Below the pieces are notes generated by a model. It did no database searches. It saw only the letters and a program-made list of their open reading frames with translations, and had not been told where the DNA came from. DNA of 8,393 bases, taken from assembly GCA_023438785.1 (NCBI GenBank), contig JAEXQJ010000312.1, positions 1-8,393 of the forward strand, written 5' to 3'. Of this stretch, positions 1-6,082 are shown piece after piece. The stretch is from Pseudomonadota bacterium (GTDB lineage Bacteria > Myxococcota_A > Polyangia > Fen-1088). A program made the position numbers and the translations under genes. Position 1 is the first letter of the stretch, and each line of letters begins with the position of its first letter.

Positions 1-327
1 ATACTCGACGTATTTGACCGACGAGCAACGAAGGGAGGCGACGCATATCCGCGTTTTCGCGACCGATTCAAACCGTTCGGTGCTCTAGGAGCGCAGCGTA
101 GAACGCAGGCGCTGGCCTTCGGCGCCCTCGGCCCGGCGCCGGTCCACCGCGTCCAGCAAGCTCTGCGCACCCGGCCGTCCGTCGGCGCGCAAGAAGCTCT
201 CGACCGTGAGGGGCAGGGGACGGCCAGGTCGCACGTATCAACGCAGGAAGGATCATGGGCGCACACGGGGTCACGCGCGAACCTGGCACTGGGGGACGCC
301 CGCCGTAGGCACGGCCATAATCAGAGC
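1..327. other. Mostly non-coding region upstream of the membrane kinase
   Basis: No confident gene is visible here. The plus-strand frame of the downstream kinase stays open to the window edge, but it has no ATG, GTG or TTG before 328. Its third codon positions are poorly G/C-biased in the first 100 bases, so it does not look like a longer kinase N-terminus. The minus strand carries a possible small coding remnant at 85-234. Small inverted repeats occur at 50-61 (CGCG-TTTT-CGCG) and 82-92 (GCTC-TAG-GAGC). A Shine-Dalgarno-like AAGGGAGG near 30-37 has no start codon at a useful distance. Confidence 0.6.
85..234 (-). pseudogene. Possible small ORF or C-terminal gene remnant (49 codons)
   Basis: A minus-strand reading frame runs from a GTG at 234 to a TAG at 85-87. 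About 84% of its codons end in G or C, and its composition is like a real soluble protein: mixed Leu, Asp, Glu, Arg and Gln, with an amphipathic stretch reading SLLDAVDRRRAEGAEGQRL. A stop codon lies immediately upstream (238-240) and no Shine-Dalgarno sequence precedes the GTG. It is therefore more likely the surviving 3' end of a decayed or frameshifted gene than an intact small gene. I do not recognise a family. Chance coding bias in GC-rich DNA is a real alternative. Confidence 0.3.
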
Positions 328-328
328 G
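316..328 (+). promoter_or_regulatory. Candidate -10 element for leaderless kinase transcription
   Basis: CATAAT at 316-321 matches five of six bases of the sigma-70 -10 consensus and stands out in GC-rich surroundings. A start seven bases downstream would place the first transcribed base at 328, exactly the GTG start of the kinase. That would make a leaderless mRNA, in line with the absence of a clear ribosome binding site. The matching -35 region (293-298, GGGACG) agrees at only three positions, so the promoter is tentative. Confidence 0.3.
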
Positions 329-1749
329 TGGCGGCCGTGAAGGGGGGAGATGCGGACAGCGGTCTGCGCAGGCGGATTCAGGACGCGCGCGTTGCCCATC
401 TGTACGCCAACGGCGCCTACTCGTGGGTGGCCAGCTTGGCAGCCGGCGTCGTGCTGGCCGTCATCATGGACGACAGAGTCGGGGCCGCGCGCGCCTGGGG
501 CTGGTACGTCGGCTTGGCCGTCGTGATGGTCCTGCGCGGTGGACTGTGCCTGGCGCGCCGGAAGCGCTCTGGCTGGCTCAGCCCCGACGGTTGGCTGCGC
601 GCCTATTTGGCCGGGGTGGCGGCCGCCGGGCTGGTCTGGGGGGCGGTGGCCTTTGCTCTCTGGGTGCCCACCGCGCCCCGCGCGCACGCCGTAATGGGTT
701 GCATGCTCGGCGGCGTGGTGGCGACAGCCACGGTCACCACGGCCGCCTACCTGACCGCGTTCGTCCTGTTCAGCCTGGGCGCGCTCCCGCCCTTGATTCT
801 GCGTCTGGTCACGCACGGCGATCCCTTCGATTTGGCCATGGGGATCCTGCTGACCCTGTTCGCGCTGCTCATGCTCGTCCTGGCGGCCCGCACTCAGGCT
901 TGGTTCCTGCGCAATATGGAGCTGGCGATCCGCAACGCGGATCTGGCCGAGGGTCTGGCGCGCTCTCGCGACGATCTCGAACGCAGTGTGAGGGAGCGAA
1001 CCGCCGAGTTGGAGCGGACCGTGGCGGATTTGCGTGCCGCCGAGGCGGAGGCGCGACGAGCCGTGAAGGCGCGCAACGACTTTCTGGCCATGGCGTCGCA
1101 CGAATTGCGCACGCCACTGACCACGCTGCAGTTGCACCTGAATTCCTTCCAGGTGCTGGTGAGCCGCGGCGTGATCGAGGACCGCGCCAAGGTGGAAACG
1201 CGCGTGCGGGTGTTGCGCCGGCAGGTGACCCATCTGACCCAGTTGGCCAATACCGTGCTGGCGGCGTCGGGCCTGTCGGGCAAGGCCCCCTCGGCCTCGC
1301 GCAACGATGTGGATATCAGTGGGGTGGTGCGCGCGGTGGTGGACGACTTCAGATCGGTGGGTGACCCGGGCGCCGACCAACTGCGCCTGGTGCGCGCCGA
1401 TTCCGTGGTGGGCCGTTGGGATCCGGTGCGCATCGAGCAGATCGTGGTCAACCTGGTCTCGAACGCCGTGAAATACGGCGCGGGCAAGCCGGTGGAGGTG
1501 GAGGTAAGGGGCGCGGACGGGCAGATCGAGATCGCCGTGCGCGACCACGGCCCGGGCATTCCACCGTCGATGCGCGAGCACCTGTTCGAACGCTTCTTCC
1601 GCGCCGACGCGGGCTCGGGCCTGGCGGGCATGGGGCTGGGCCTGTTCGTGGTGCGCCAACTGGTCGACGCCATGAGAGGCTCGGTGGCTGTGCAATCCGA
1701 GCCCGCGCAGGGCTCCGAATTCACCGTTCGGTTGCCCTGGGCTCTTTAA
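328..1749 (+). CDS. Membrane-bound sensor histidine kinase (orphan)
   Basis: This 473-residue protein has an N-terminal membrane region with about six hydrophobic segments, near residues 33-47, 57-76, 92-113, 118-138, 139-160 and 167-187. A charged helical, probably coiled-coil linker follows (about 195-250). The dimerisation/phosphoacceptor domain has H258 in SHELRTP. The ATPase domain shows the N box (N375 and N379), the G1 box DHGPG at 406-410, the F box near 419-424 and the G2 box GMGLGLF at 434-440. It should autophosphorylate on H258 and pass phosphate to a response regulator. No receiver domain is fused and no regulator gene is adjacent, so its partner is elsewhere. The N-terminal region resembles membrane sensor domains of other proteobacterial signalling proteins; its stimulus is unknown. 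The start is the first GTG in frame, without a clear ribosome binding site; a GTG at 337 is the alternative. mntP follows on the same strand. Confidence 0.93.
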   Translation: MAAVKGGDADSGLRRRIQDARVAHLYANGAYSWVASLAAGVVLAVIMDDRVGAARAWGWYVGLAVVMVLRGGLCLARRKRSGWLSPDGWLRAYLAGVAAAGLVWGAVAFALWVPTAPRAHAVMGCMLGGVVATATVTTAAYLTAFVLFSLGALPPLILRLVTHGDPFDLAMGILLTLFALLMLVLAARTQAWFLRNMELAIRNADLAEGLARSRDDLERSVRERTAELERTVADLRAAEAEARRAVKARNDFLAMASHELRTPLTTLQLHLNSFQVLVSRGVIEDRAKVETRVRVLRRQVTHLTQLANTVLAASGLSGKAPSASRNDVDISGVVRAVVDDFRSVGDPGADQLRLVRADSVVGRWDPVRIEQIVVNLVSNAVKYGAGKPVEVEVRGADGQIEIAVRDHGPGIPPSMREHLFERFFRADAGSGLAGMGLGLFVVRQLVDAMRGSVAVQSEPAQGSEFTVRLPWAL

Positions 1750-1798
1750 CCCTGACCGCCGCGGTGCCAATATGCGCCGCCGTGTTACCTATCGTTGT

Positions 1799-1816
1799 AC
1801 CCGAGGTACCCGAGGT
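1799..1816 (+). repeat. Tandem 9-bp repeat carrying the mntP ribosome binding site
   Basis: Two adjacent copies of ACCCGAGGT lie at 1799-1807 and 1808-1816. The GAGGT of the second copy is about seven bases before the TTG at 1823 and is the best ribosome binding site in this stretch. The first copy would be too far upstream to serve that start. The repeat creates a GGTACC palindrome at the junction. Confidence 0.5.
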
Positions 1817-1822
1817 CGCGCC

Positions 1823-2386
1823 TTGGGTTGCTTAGAGCTCCTGGCCCTGGCCGTGGCCTTGGCCATGGACGCCTTCGCCGTGGCCATCGTGGCCGGGCTG
1901 ACCTTGGAACGGCTCACCGGTCGCCACGTGTTCCGGTTGGCCTTTCACTTCGGGCTGTTCCAGGCCCTCATGCCCGTGCTGGGCTGGCTGGCGGGCAGGG
2001 CGGTCTATCGCCACATCGCGGCCGTCGATCACTGGATCGCCTTTGGCTTGCTCGCCTTCGTGGGCGGCAGGATGTCGTGGGGCGCGTGGCAGGGTGAGGA
2101 GGAGAAACGGCCCGTGCGCGATCCCACGTCCGGATGGGACCTGGTCCTGCTGTCGGTGGCCACCAGCATCGACGCGCTGGCCGTCGGCCTGTCTTTGGCC
2201 ATGGTGGGCTCGGCCATCGTGGTGCCCTCGGCGGTCATCGGGGTGGTGGCAGCCGCCTTCACCGTCACCGGCATGCTGTTGGGCAGACGCGTTGGGTCCT
2301 TGTGGGGTCGACGCGTGGAGTTCCTGGGCGGCCTCATCCTCGTCGCCATCGGCGTGAAGATCGTCATCGAACACTGGCGTGGCTGA
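1823..2386 (+). CDS. mntP: Manganese efflux pump MntP
   Basis: MntP-family inner-membrane protein (formerly DUF204/YebN) that exports Mn(II) and protects against manganese excess. Started at the TTG at 1823 it is 187 residues, close to the usual length of about 188. The two internal repeats are clear: MDAFAV in the first helix, with D16, and SIDALAVG around residues 115-122, with D117. Both helices carry the family's conserved acidic residue, at nearly the same numbers as in the E. coli protein. Six hydrophobic segments are visible, with a charged cytoplasmic loop GEEEKRPVRD at 91-100 between the repeats. An ATG at 1772 in the same frame would add 17 Arg-rich residues untypical of the family. 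The TTG has GAGGT about seven bases upstream, so I prefer it. It lies 73 bases behind the kinase and may be co-transcribed. I see no manganese riboswitch in the leader. Confidence 0.92.
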   Translation: MGCLELLALAVALAMDAFAVAIVAGLTLERLTGRHVFRLAFHFGLFQALMPVLGWLAGRAVYRHIAAVDHWIAFGLLAFVGGRMSWGAWQGEEEKRPVRDPTSGWDLVLLSVATSIDALAVGLSLAMVGSAIVVPSAVIGVVAAAFTVTGMLLGRRVGSLWGRRVEFLGGLILVAIGVKIVIEHWRG

Positions 2387-2408
2387 GTTGAAGCTTCCGG
2401 CGCGGCCG

Positions 2409-2422
2409 TCACCATAGGGTGA
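2409..2422 (+). repeat. Short inverted repeat after mntP
   Basis: TCACC at 2409-2413 and GGTGA at 2418-2422 form a perfect 5-bp stem around the loop ATAG. There is no T-run after it, so it is not a convincing terminator. It overlaps the GTG-ATG start of the small charged ORF and could hinder ribosome access there. Confidence 0.3.
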
Positions 2423-2679
2423 TGAGGTCCAAACCAGTTGTTGGTCACCGCGGCCCGCGACGCGGGGAAGCGGTCGAGAAGCGCCCGGCCGGCGAGGCCG
2501 AACGGGAGGCGTCGCGCGCGGAGGACAACGTGCCTCTGGATGCGCGCACCAAGCAACCGGTCGAAGAGGGTCAGGGCCGCCTGGAACGCCCCGAGCGGGG
2601 TGAGCCCGACGCCATCGAGCGGCGGGGACTGGCCGACATGGGCGAAAGCGAGCCGCAGCACCGTCTGACCGGGCGGTAA
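2419..2679 (+). CDS. Small charged hypothetical protein (doubtful)
   Basis: An 86-codon frame starts with GTG at 2419 followed at once by ATG at 2422, and stops just before the next gene. The product is very rich in Glu, Arg, Gly and Pro, with no hydrophobic core, no signal peptide and no recognised motif; it would be mostly disordered. About 79% of codons end in G or C, which suits coding DNA here. However, the antisense frame, whose third positions are this frame's first positions, scores about as well (roughly 85%). That antisense frame has no stop until deep inside mntP, so a gene there is less likely. The only ribosome-binding-like sequence (AGGG at 2416-2419) is too close to the ATG. 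The alternative is a non-coding spacer. Confidence 0.35.
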   Translation: MMRSKPVVGHRGPRRGEAVEKRPAGEAEREASRAEDNVPLDARTKQPVEEGQGRLERPERGEPDAIERRGLADMGESEPQHRLTGR

Positions 2680-2704
2680 CAGGTTCTTGCGGGCGCGGTG
2701 TTTC

Positions 2705-2721
2705 TTCTCCCGAAAGGAGAA
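2705..2721 (+). promoter_or_regulatory. Hairpin covering the ribosome binding site of the exported protein gene
   Basis: TTCTCC at 2705-2710 pairs with GGAGAA at 2716-2721 around the loop CGAAA. The paired strand contains the Shine-Dalgarno sequence AGGAG (2715-2719), seven bases before the ATG at 2727. An alternative pairing with a two-base bulge adds the GTTTC/GAAAC arms. In mRNA this would partly mask the ribosome binding site. Control by temperature, protein or small RNA is inference only. Confidence 0.45.
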
Positions 2722-2726
2722 ACCCG

Positions 2727-3488
2727 ATGACCCGCTCGCTACTGGCCCTCTTGCTCGCCCTGCCTGCCACCGCCGCTGCCCAGGAGGTCGCGCCTCCCAT
2801 GCCGCCCGCCGCACCTGCGCCTGCGCCTGCGCCGGCTCCGGCCGCCAGCCCCGCCGCGGTCCCCTCGGTGCAGGCCGTCGATCCCGCTGCCGAGAGTGAG
2901 CCCGCCATCGGCTGGGGTCGCGGAAGTCGCGCACCCATGTACGCCTCTCTGATGATGCTGGGGGGCGGCCTCGTCGAGGATTCGGACAATCGCCTGACCA
3001 CCCGCGACAGCCGCACCCTCGAGGGCGTGGGCGGCGCGTTCCGCATCGGCGCGGTCCTGAGCGAGGAGCACCGGCTGGGTGCGCGCATTCAGTCCTTCAC
3101 GCGACCCACCAAGAAGGTTGTGCGCGACCAGCCGCTGCCGGCCGGGACCAACCCGGATTGGGGCGCGGCCAACTTCGCCTACGCCGGACCCGAGTACATC
3201 TACACCTCGCCCTGGGGCCTTTATGGTGGCTTCTCGGCGGGCGTGGGTATGGCCTTCACCACCGACGACTGGGACAAGTCGAACGATTGCGACGACGACG
3301 ATCATGACAGCCTGGAACACGGGGCCGCGGGTGCGGCCGGCATCCTGTCCGTGGGCTACGAATGGCGGGTGAGCAAGTGGTTCGCCATGAATGCCGAAGC
3401 CTTTGGCGGCTTGTTCCACGGCGTAGACGATGACGAGCGCTCCATGACCACCACGATGTTCGGCGTGGGCATGGGCGCGGGTTTCTGA
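2727..3488 (+). CDS. Exported, probable outer-membrane beta-barrel protein
   Basis: This 253-residue protein begins with a classical Sec signal peptide: positive MTR, then a Leu/Ala core, with likely cleavage after Ala-Ala-Ala at about residue 18. A Pro/Ala tract follows (about 22-45), then a Gly- and aromatic-rich region with alternating hydrophobic residues (about 70-253), as in small outer-membrane barrels. It ends in Phe, the usual last residue of barrels recognised by the Bam complex. An acidic loop with DCDDDDHD at 187-194 sits between two predicted strands; it contains the only cysteine in the mature protein and could bind divalent cations. I cannot assign a family name or substrate. 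AGGAG at a good distance supports the ATG. It lies downstream of mntP and the doubtful small ORF and is followed by a strong terminator. Confidence 0.8.
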   Translation: MTRSLLALLLALPATAAAQEVAPPMPPAAPAPAPAPAPAASPAAVPSVQAVDPAAESEPAIGWGRGSRAPMYASLMMLGGGLVEDSDNRLTTRDSRTLEGVGGAFRIGAVLSEEHRLGARIQSFTRPTKKVVRDQPLPAGTNPDWGAANFAYAGPEYIYTSPWGLYGGFSAGVGMAFTTDDWDKSNDCDDDDHDSLEHGAAGAAGILSVGYEWRVSKWFAMNAEAFGGLFHGVDDDERSMTTTMFGVGMGAGF

Positions 3489-3510
3489 GAAAGGAGGTCC
3501 TCTGCCGCCT

Positions 3511-3535
3511 GGGCGGGCTACGTGCCCGCCCCTTC
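3511..3535 (+). terminator. Rho-independent terminator for the exported protein gene
   Basis: GGGCGGGC at 3511-3518 and GCCCGCCC at 3524-3531 form a perfect 8-bp G/C stem with the five-base loop TACGT. The plus strand continues CTTCTTT, a modest T-rich tail, starting 23 bases after the stop of the upstream gene. In the opposite direction the stem is not followed by a T-run, so termination should favour plus-strand transcripts. The stop codon of the convergent methyltransferase gene (3518-3520) lies at the stem-loop boundary. Confidence 0.7.
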
Positions 3536-4399
3536 TTTGGGCTCAGTGGGAGTGCCAAGCCGTCTGGCCATTTGGATCTGCACCGAGCCGGTGACCTGGA
3601 TGCGGCTGGGCAAGGCGGCCACCGCTCGCGAAAGGGCGGCGCGATCCAGGTGGCGGGCCGAGGGCCCCATGCTCACCAGGAGAATCGCGGCCTCGTGGTC
3701 CAGATCCATGGTCCAGGACAGCGAAGTGACGGGCCCGCGCGCGAAGTGCGGATCCAAGGCCCGCGCCAGGCGCGATTGCTTCTCTGGATCCACGTCCAGC
3801 AGGCCGAGGTGGCCACGCAGCTCGCGCAGGTGATCAGGCGACGGGGTCACCAGCAGCAGGGCGCCATCGGGCCGCAGGACGCGCGCGAATTCGGCTGCGT
3901 TGCGCGGGGCGAAGACATCGAGGACGAGCGCCGCGTCCTCATTCAGAAGCGGCAAGCGGGCGCTTGCATCCGCGACGACGGCGGCCATGCGCGGGTGGGC
4001 GCGGGCCGCGCGCCGGGCGGCGTAGCGGGACACGTCCACCGCCAAACCCATGCGGCCGGGCAAGGCGTCCAAGGCGCGTCCCAGGTAGAAACCCGTCCCG
4101 GCGCCGATCTCCACCAGCAGCCCCGCGGGAGCGGCGTGCGCCGAGGCCCTGTCCGCGACCGCCTGGGCCAGCGGCGCGAAGTGTCCCGCGCCAAGGAAGC
4201 GGGCGCGCGCGTCCACCATGGCCGCGTCGTCACCTGGATTGGCGGCCGGGCGCGTGAGGAGGTTGACGTAGCCCTGCGCCGCCCGATCGAAGTCGTGTCC
4301 CGCCGCGCATCGCAAGCCACCCAGGGTGGCCCGCAAGGATTGGCCGCACAGCGGGCAGAGCAGATGCGCGGCGATTTGGTCAAACAAGGGACGATGCAA
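3518..4399 (-). CDS. rlmA: 23S rRNA (guanine-N1) methyltransferase, RlmA family
   Basis: SAM-dependent methyltransferase of the RlmA/RrmA/TlrB family, which methylates N1 of a guanine in 23S rRNA helix 35 (G745 or G748 in E. coli numbering; which one cannot be told here). Numbered from the TTG at 4399 it has 293 residues. The N-terminal zinc-binding motif C15-P-L-C18, C31 and H35 is followed by the family signature GYVNLL. Next are NPGDDAAMVDARARFL and the SAM-binding motif EIGAGTG at 97-103, then LAVDVSRYAARRAAR and the VFAP and TPSPDHLREL segments seen in E. coli RlmA. The frame extends to a TTG at 4450 (310 residues), but that start has no ribosome binding site, whereas GGAAGG lies seven bases before the TTG at 4399. 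It is divergent from the hybrid kinase, and its 3' end overlaps the convergent terminator. The family includes macrolide and tylosin resistance enzymes, but a housekeeping role is more likely. Confidence 0.92.
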   Translation of the reverse strand: MHRPLFDQIAAHLLCPLCGQSLRATLGGLRCAAGHDFDRAAQGYVNLLTRPAANPGDDAAMVDARARFLGAGHFAPLAQAVADRASAHAAPAGLLVEIGAGTGFYLGRALDALPGRMGLAVDVSRYAARRAARAHPRMAAVVADASARLPLLNEDAALVLDVFAPRNAAEFARVLRPDGALLLVTPSPDHLRELRGHLGLLDVDPEKQSRLARALDPHFARGPVTSLSWTMDLDHEAAILLVSMGPSARHLDRAALSRAVAALPSRIQVTGSVQIQMARRLGTPTEPKEGAGT

Positions 4400-4482
4400 A
4401 GCAGAGCCTTCCGACCGTTCCACTTGCCATCTCAGCCCCGGGAAACACAATTACTTTCGGTTCGTATAAGGGCCGAGCCGAG
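4400..4482. promoter_or_regulatory. Divergent promoter region between rlmA and the hybrid kinase
   Basis: These 83 bases separate two divergent genes and are less GC-rich than their surroundings at 4441-4470. TATAAG at 4465-4470 is a possible rightward -10 element. Its -35 counterpart (GAAACA at 4442-4447, 17-base spacing) matches only partly, and transcription would start about six bases before the kinase ATG. No leftward promoter is clear. GGAAGG (complement of 4407-4412) is the rlmA ribosome binding site for the TTG at 4399. Confidence 0.4.
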
Positions 4483-6072
4483 ATGAATGATGCAGCTGAG
4501 TGGGGCGGCGCGCCCCCCGTTAATGCCTCGCTGCTGCTGGCGGCGTTGCCTATCAGGACCTGGGTTTGTGATGGCGATGGGCGTTGGTTTTACGTCAGCC
4601 CCCAGTGGCGTGAATTTACCGGAAGGTCGGGAGCGGAGCTCCTGGGGCAGGGCTGGCAGGAACGCCTGCACCCCGAGGAGCGCGTGGCGGTCGTGGCCGC
4701 TTGGACCCGGGCGGTGCATGCGCGCGAGCCCTTTCGCCTGCGGTGTCGTCTGCGGCGCCACGACGGTGTGTTCCGTTCTCTGCGCCTGAGCGGTAATCAC
4801 CTGCCCGGGTCGACCGGCGGGTGGCTCGGTACGGCCGTGGATGTGGACGAGGAAGCGCGCGATTCCGATCTGCAGCGGCTGAACGAGGATTTGCAGCAGC
4901 GCAATGCCCTGCTGCTTGCCGAGATTGCGCAGCACCATTTGGAGGAGGAGGCCCTGCGGCAGGCCAATCAGCAACTGGCCGAGGCGGACCAGCGCAAGAA
5001 CGATTTCCTGGCCGCGCTATCGCACGAGCTGCGCAGCCCGTTGGCCCCCATTCGCAACAGCCTGTACATCATGGAGCGCGCCGAGCCGGGAGGATCGCAG
5101 GCGCGCCACGCGTCCCAGGTGATCTCACGCCAGGCGGAGTTCATGACTCGGCTGATTGACGACCTGCTGGACGTGTCGCGCATCACGCGCGGGAAGGTCC
5201 ACTTGCAGCGTGAGACCGTGCACCTGTGTGAGCTCGTGCGCCGCACGGCTGAGGATCACCGCCCGACCTTCGAGGCCAACGGGTTGGCTTTGGCGGTGGA
5301 CGCGCGGCAGGACGTGGTCATCGACGGCGATCCCACGCGGCTTTCGCAGGTGGTGTCCAACCTGCTGCAGAACGCGGCCAAGTTCACGCCGCGGGGCGGG
5401 CGCGTGGTGGTCGCCGTGGGCGCCGAGGAGAGGCAGGCGGTGGTCCGCGTGCGCGACAATGGCGCCGGACTGTCACGCGAGAGCCTGTCCCGGCTCTTCG
5501 AGCCCTTCACTCAGGACGCGCGCACGCGGGAGCGCAGCACCGCGGGGCTGGGGCTGGGATTGGCCTTGGTCAAGGGGCTCGTGGAACTGCACGGCGGCTC
5601 CGTGCAGGCCAGCAGCGAGGGGCCCGGCAAAGGCGCCGAGTTCACCATTCGCCTGCCCCTGCGTGCGCAGCCGGAGAGCGCCGCTGAGCGAGCCGCGCAG
5701 CCCGCGATTCGCGTTCTGGTCATCGAAGACAACCGCGACGCGGCCGAGAGTCTGAAAGAGGCACTGGAACTGGGGCCGCACGAGGTGGAGATCGCCGGCG
5801 ACGGTCCCAGTGGGCTGGAAAAGGCACACCAGTTCCATCCCCAGGTCGTCCTGTGTGACATCGGCCTGCCGCTCATGGACGGCTATGAGGTTGCCCGCCG
5901 TATGCGCGGCGATCCCGAGTTGCGCCGCCTGTACTTGGTGGCCCTGAGCGGGTACGCCGCCCAGGAGGACGCTGAACGGGCGCGTGCCGTGGGCTTCGAC
6001 CGTCACATGGCCAAGCCCCCCAACATGGAGGTTCTGGAGAAGCTCCTGGCCCAGGTTCCGGCGAGTTCGTAG
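4483..6072 (+). CDS. PAS-containing hybrid histidine kinase with C-terminal receiver domain
   Basis: This 529-residue protein has no membrane segment or signal peptide and should be cytoplasmic. A PAS domain occupies about residues 16-123 (WVCDGDGRWFYVSPQW near its start) and a coiled-coil linker about 124-175. The phosphoacceptor domain has H181 in SHELRSPLAPIRNS. The ATPase domain shows the N box (N293 and N297), the G1 box DNGAG at 325-329, the F box LFEPF at 338-342 and the G2 box GLGLGL at 355-360. The receiver domain (about 409-525) has the acidic pair E415/D416, phosphoacceptor D459 in CDIGLP, S489 and K511 in KPP, so every key catalytic residue is present. It should autophosphorylate at H181 and pass phosphate to D459, and onward only via a phosphotransfer protein encoded elsewhere. 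The PAS ligand is unknown. The ATG at 4483 has only a weak GAG-rich upstream region. It converges with the reductase gene across 10 bases. Confidence 0.95.
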   Translation: MNDAAEWGGAPPVNASLLLAALPIRTWVCDGDGRWFYVSPQWREFTGRSGAELLGQGWQERLHPEERVAVVAAWTRAVHAREPFRLRCRLRRHDGVFRSLRLSGNHLPGSTGGWLGTAVDVDEEARDSDLQRLNEDLQQRNALLLAEIAQHHLEEEALRQANQQLAEADQRKNDFLAALSHELRSPLAPIRNSLYIMERAEPGGSQARHASQVISRQAEFMTRLIDDLLDVSRITRGKVHLQRETVHLCELVRRTAEDHRPTFEANGLALAVDARQDVVIDGDPTRLSQVVSNLLQNAAKFTPRGGRVVVAVGAEERQAVVRVRDNGAGLSRESLSRLFEPFTQDARTRERSTAGLGLGLALVKGLVELHGGSVQASSEGPGKGAEFTIRLPLRAQPESAAERAAQPAIRVLVIEDNRDAAESLKEALELGPHEVEIAGDGPSGLEKAHQFHPQVVLCDIGLPLMDGYEVARRMRGDPELRRLYLVALSGYAAQEDAERARAVGFDRHMAKPPNMEVLEKLLAQVPASS

Positions 6073-6082
6073 CGAGGGCGAG

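Noticed and set aside
62..92. tRNA-like fragment on the minus strand (TAGAGCACCG followed by GGTTTGAATC)
   Set aside because: The T-loop lacks the invariant C, the anticodon-like loop would be 10 bases, and no acceptor stem can be formed.
284..299. Sigma-54-like promoter (TGGCAC followed by GACGC) upstream of the membrane kinase
   Set aside because: The distance between the GG and GC elements is 11 bases instead of the required 10, and the -12 half lacks TTGC.
1..327. N-terminal extension of the kinase in an open frame reaching the window edge
   Set aside because: No start codon in frame before 328, weak third-position G/C bias in the first third, and no domain-like sequence.
271..1770. Long minus-strand open frame opposite the membrane kinase
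   Set aside because: It is the antisense of a clear histidine kinase; its His/Gln/Ala/Gly-rich translation is typical of antisense frames in GC-rich DNA.
1750..1822. Manganese riboswitch (yybP-ykoY type) ahead of mntP
   Set aside because: The leader is only 73 bases and I could not find the conserved paired loops of that riboswitch.
1832..3088. Long minus-strand open frame spanning the opposite strand of mntP and the exported protein
   Set aside because: It covers two convincing plus-strand genes, is low-complexity and lacks recognisable domains.
3491..3497. Perfect Shine-Dalgarno sequence AAGGAGG after the exported protein gene
   Set aside because: No ATG, GTG or TTG at useful distance opens a plausible frame; the GTG at 3522 leads only into antisense of rlmA.
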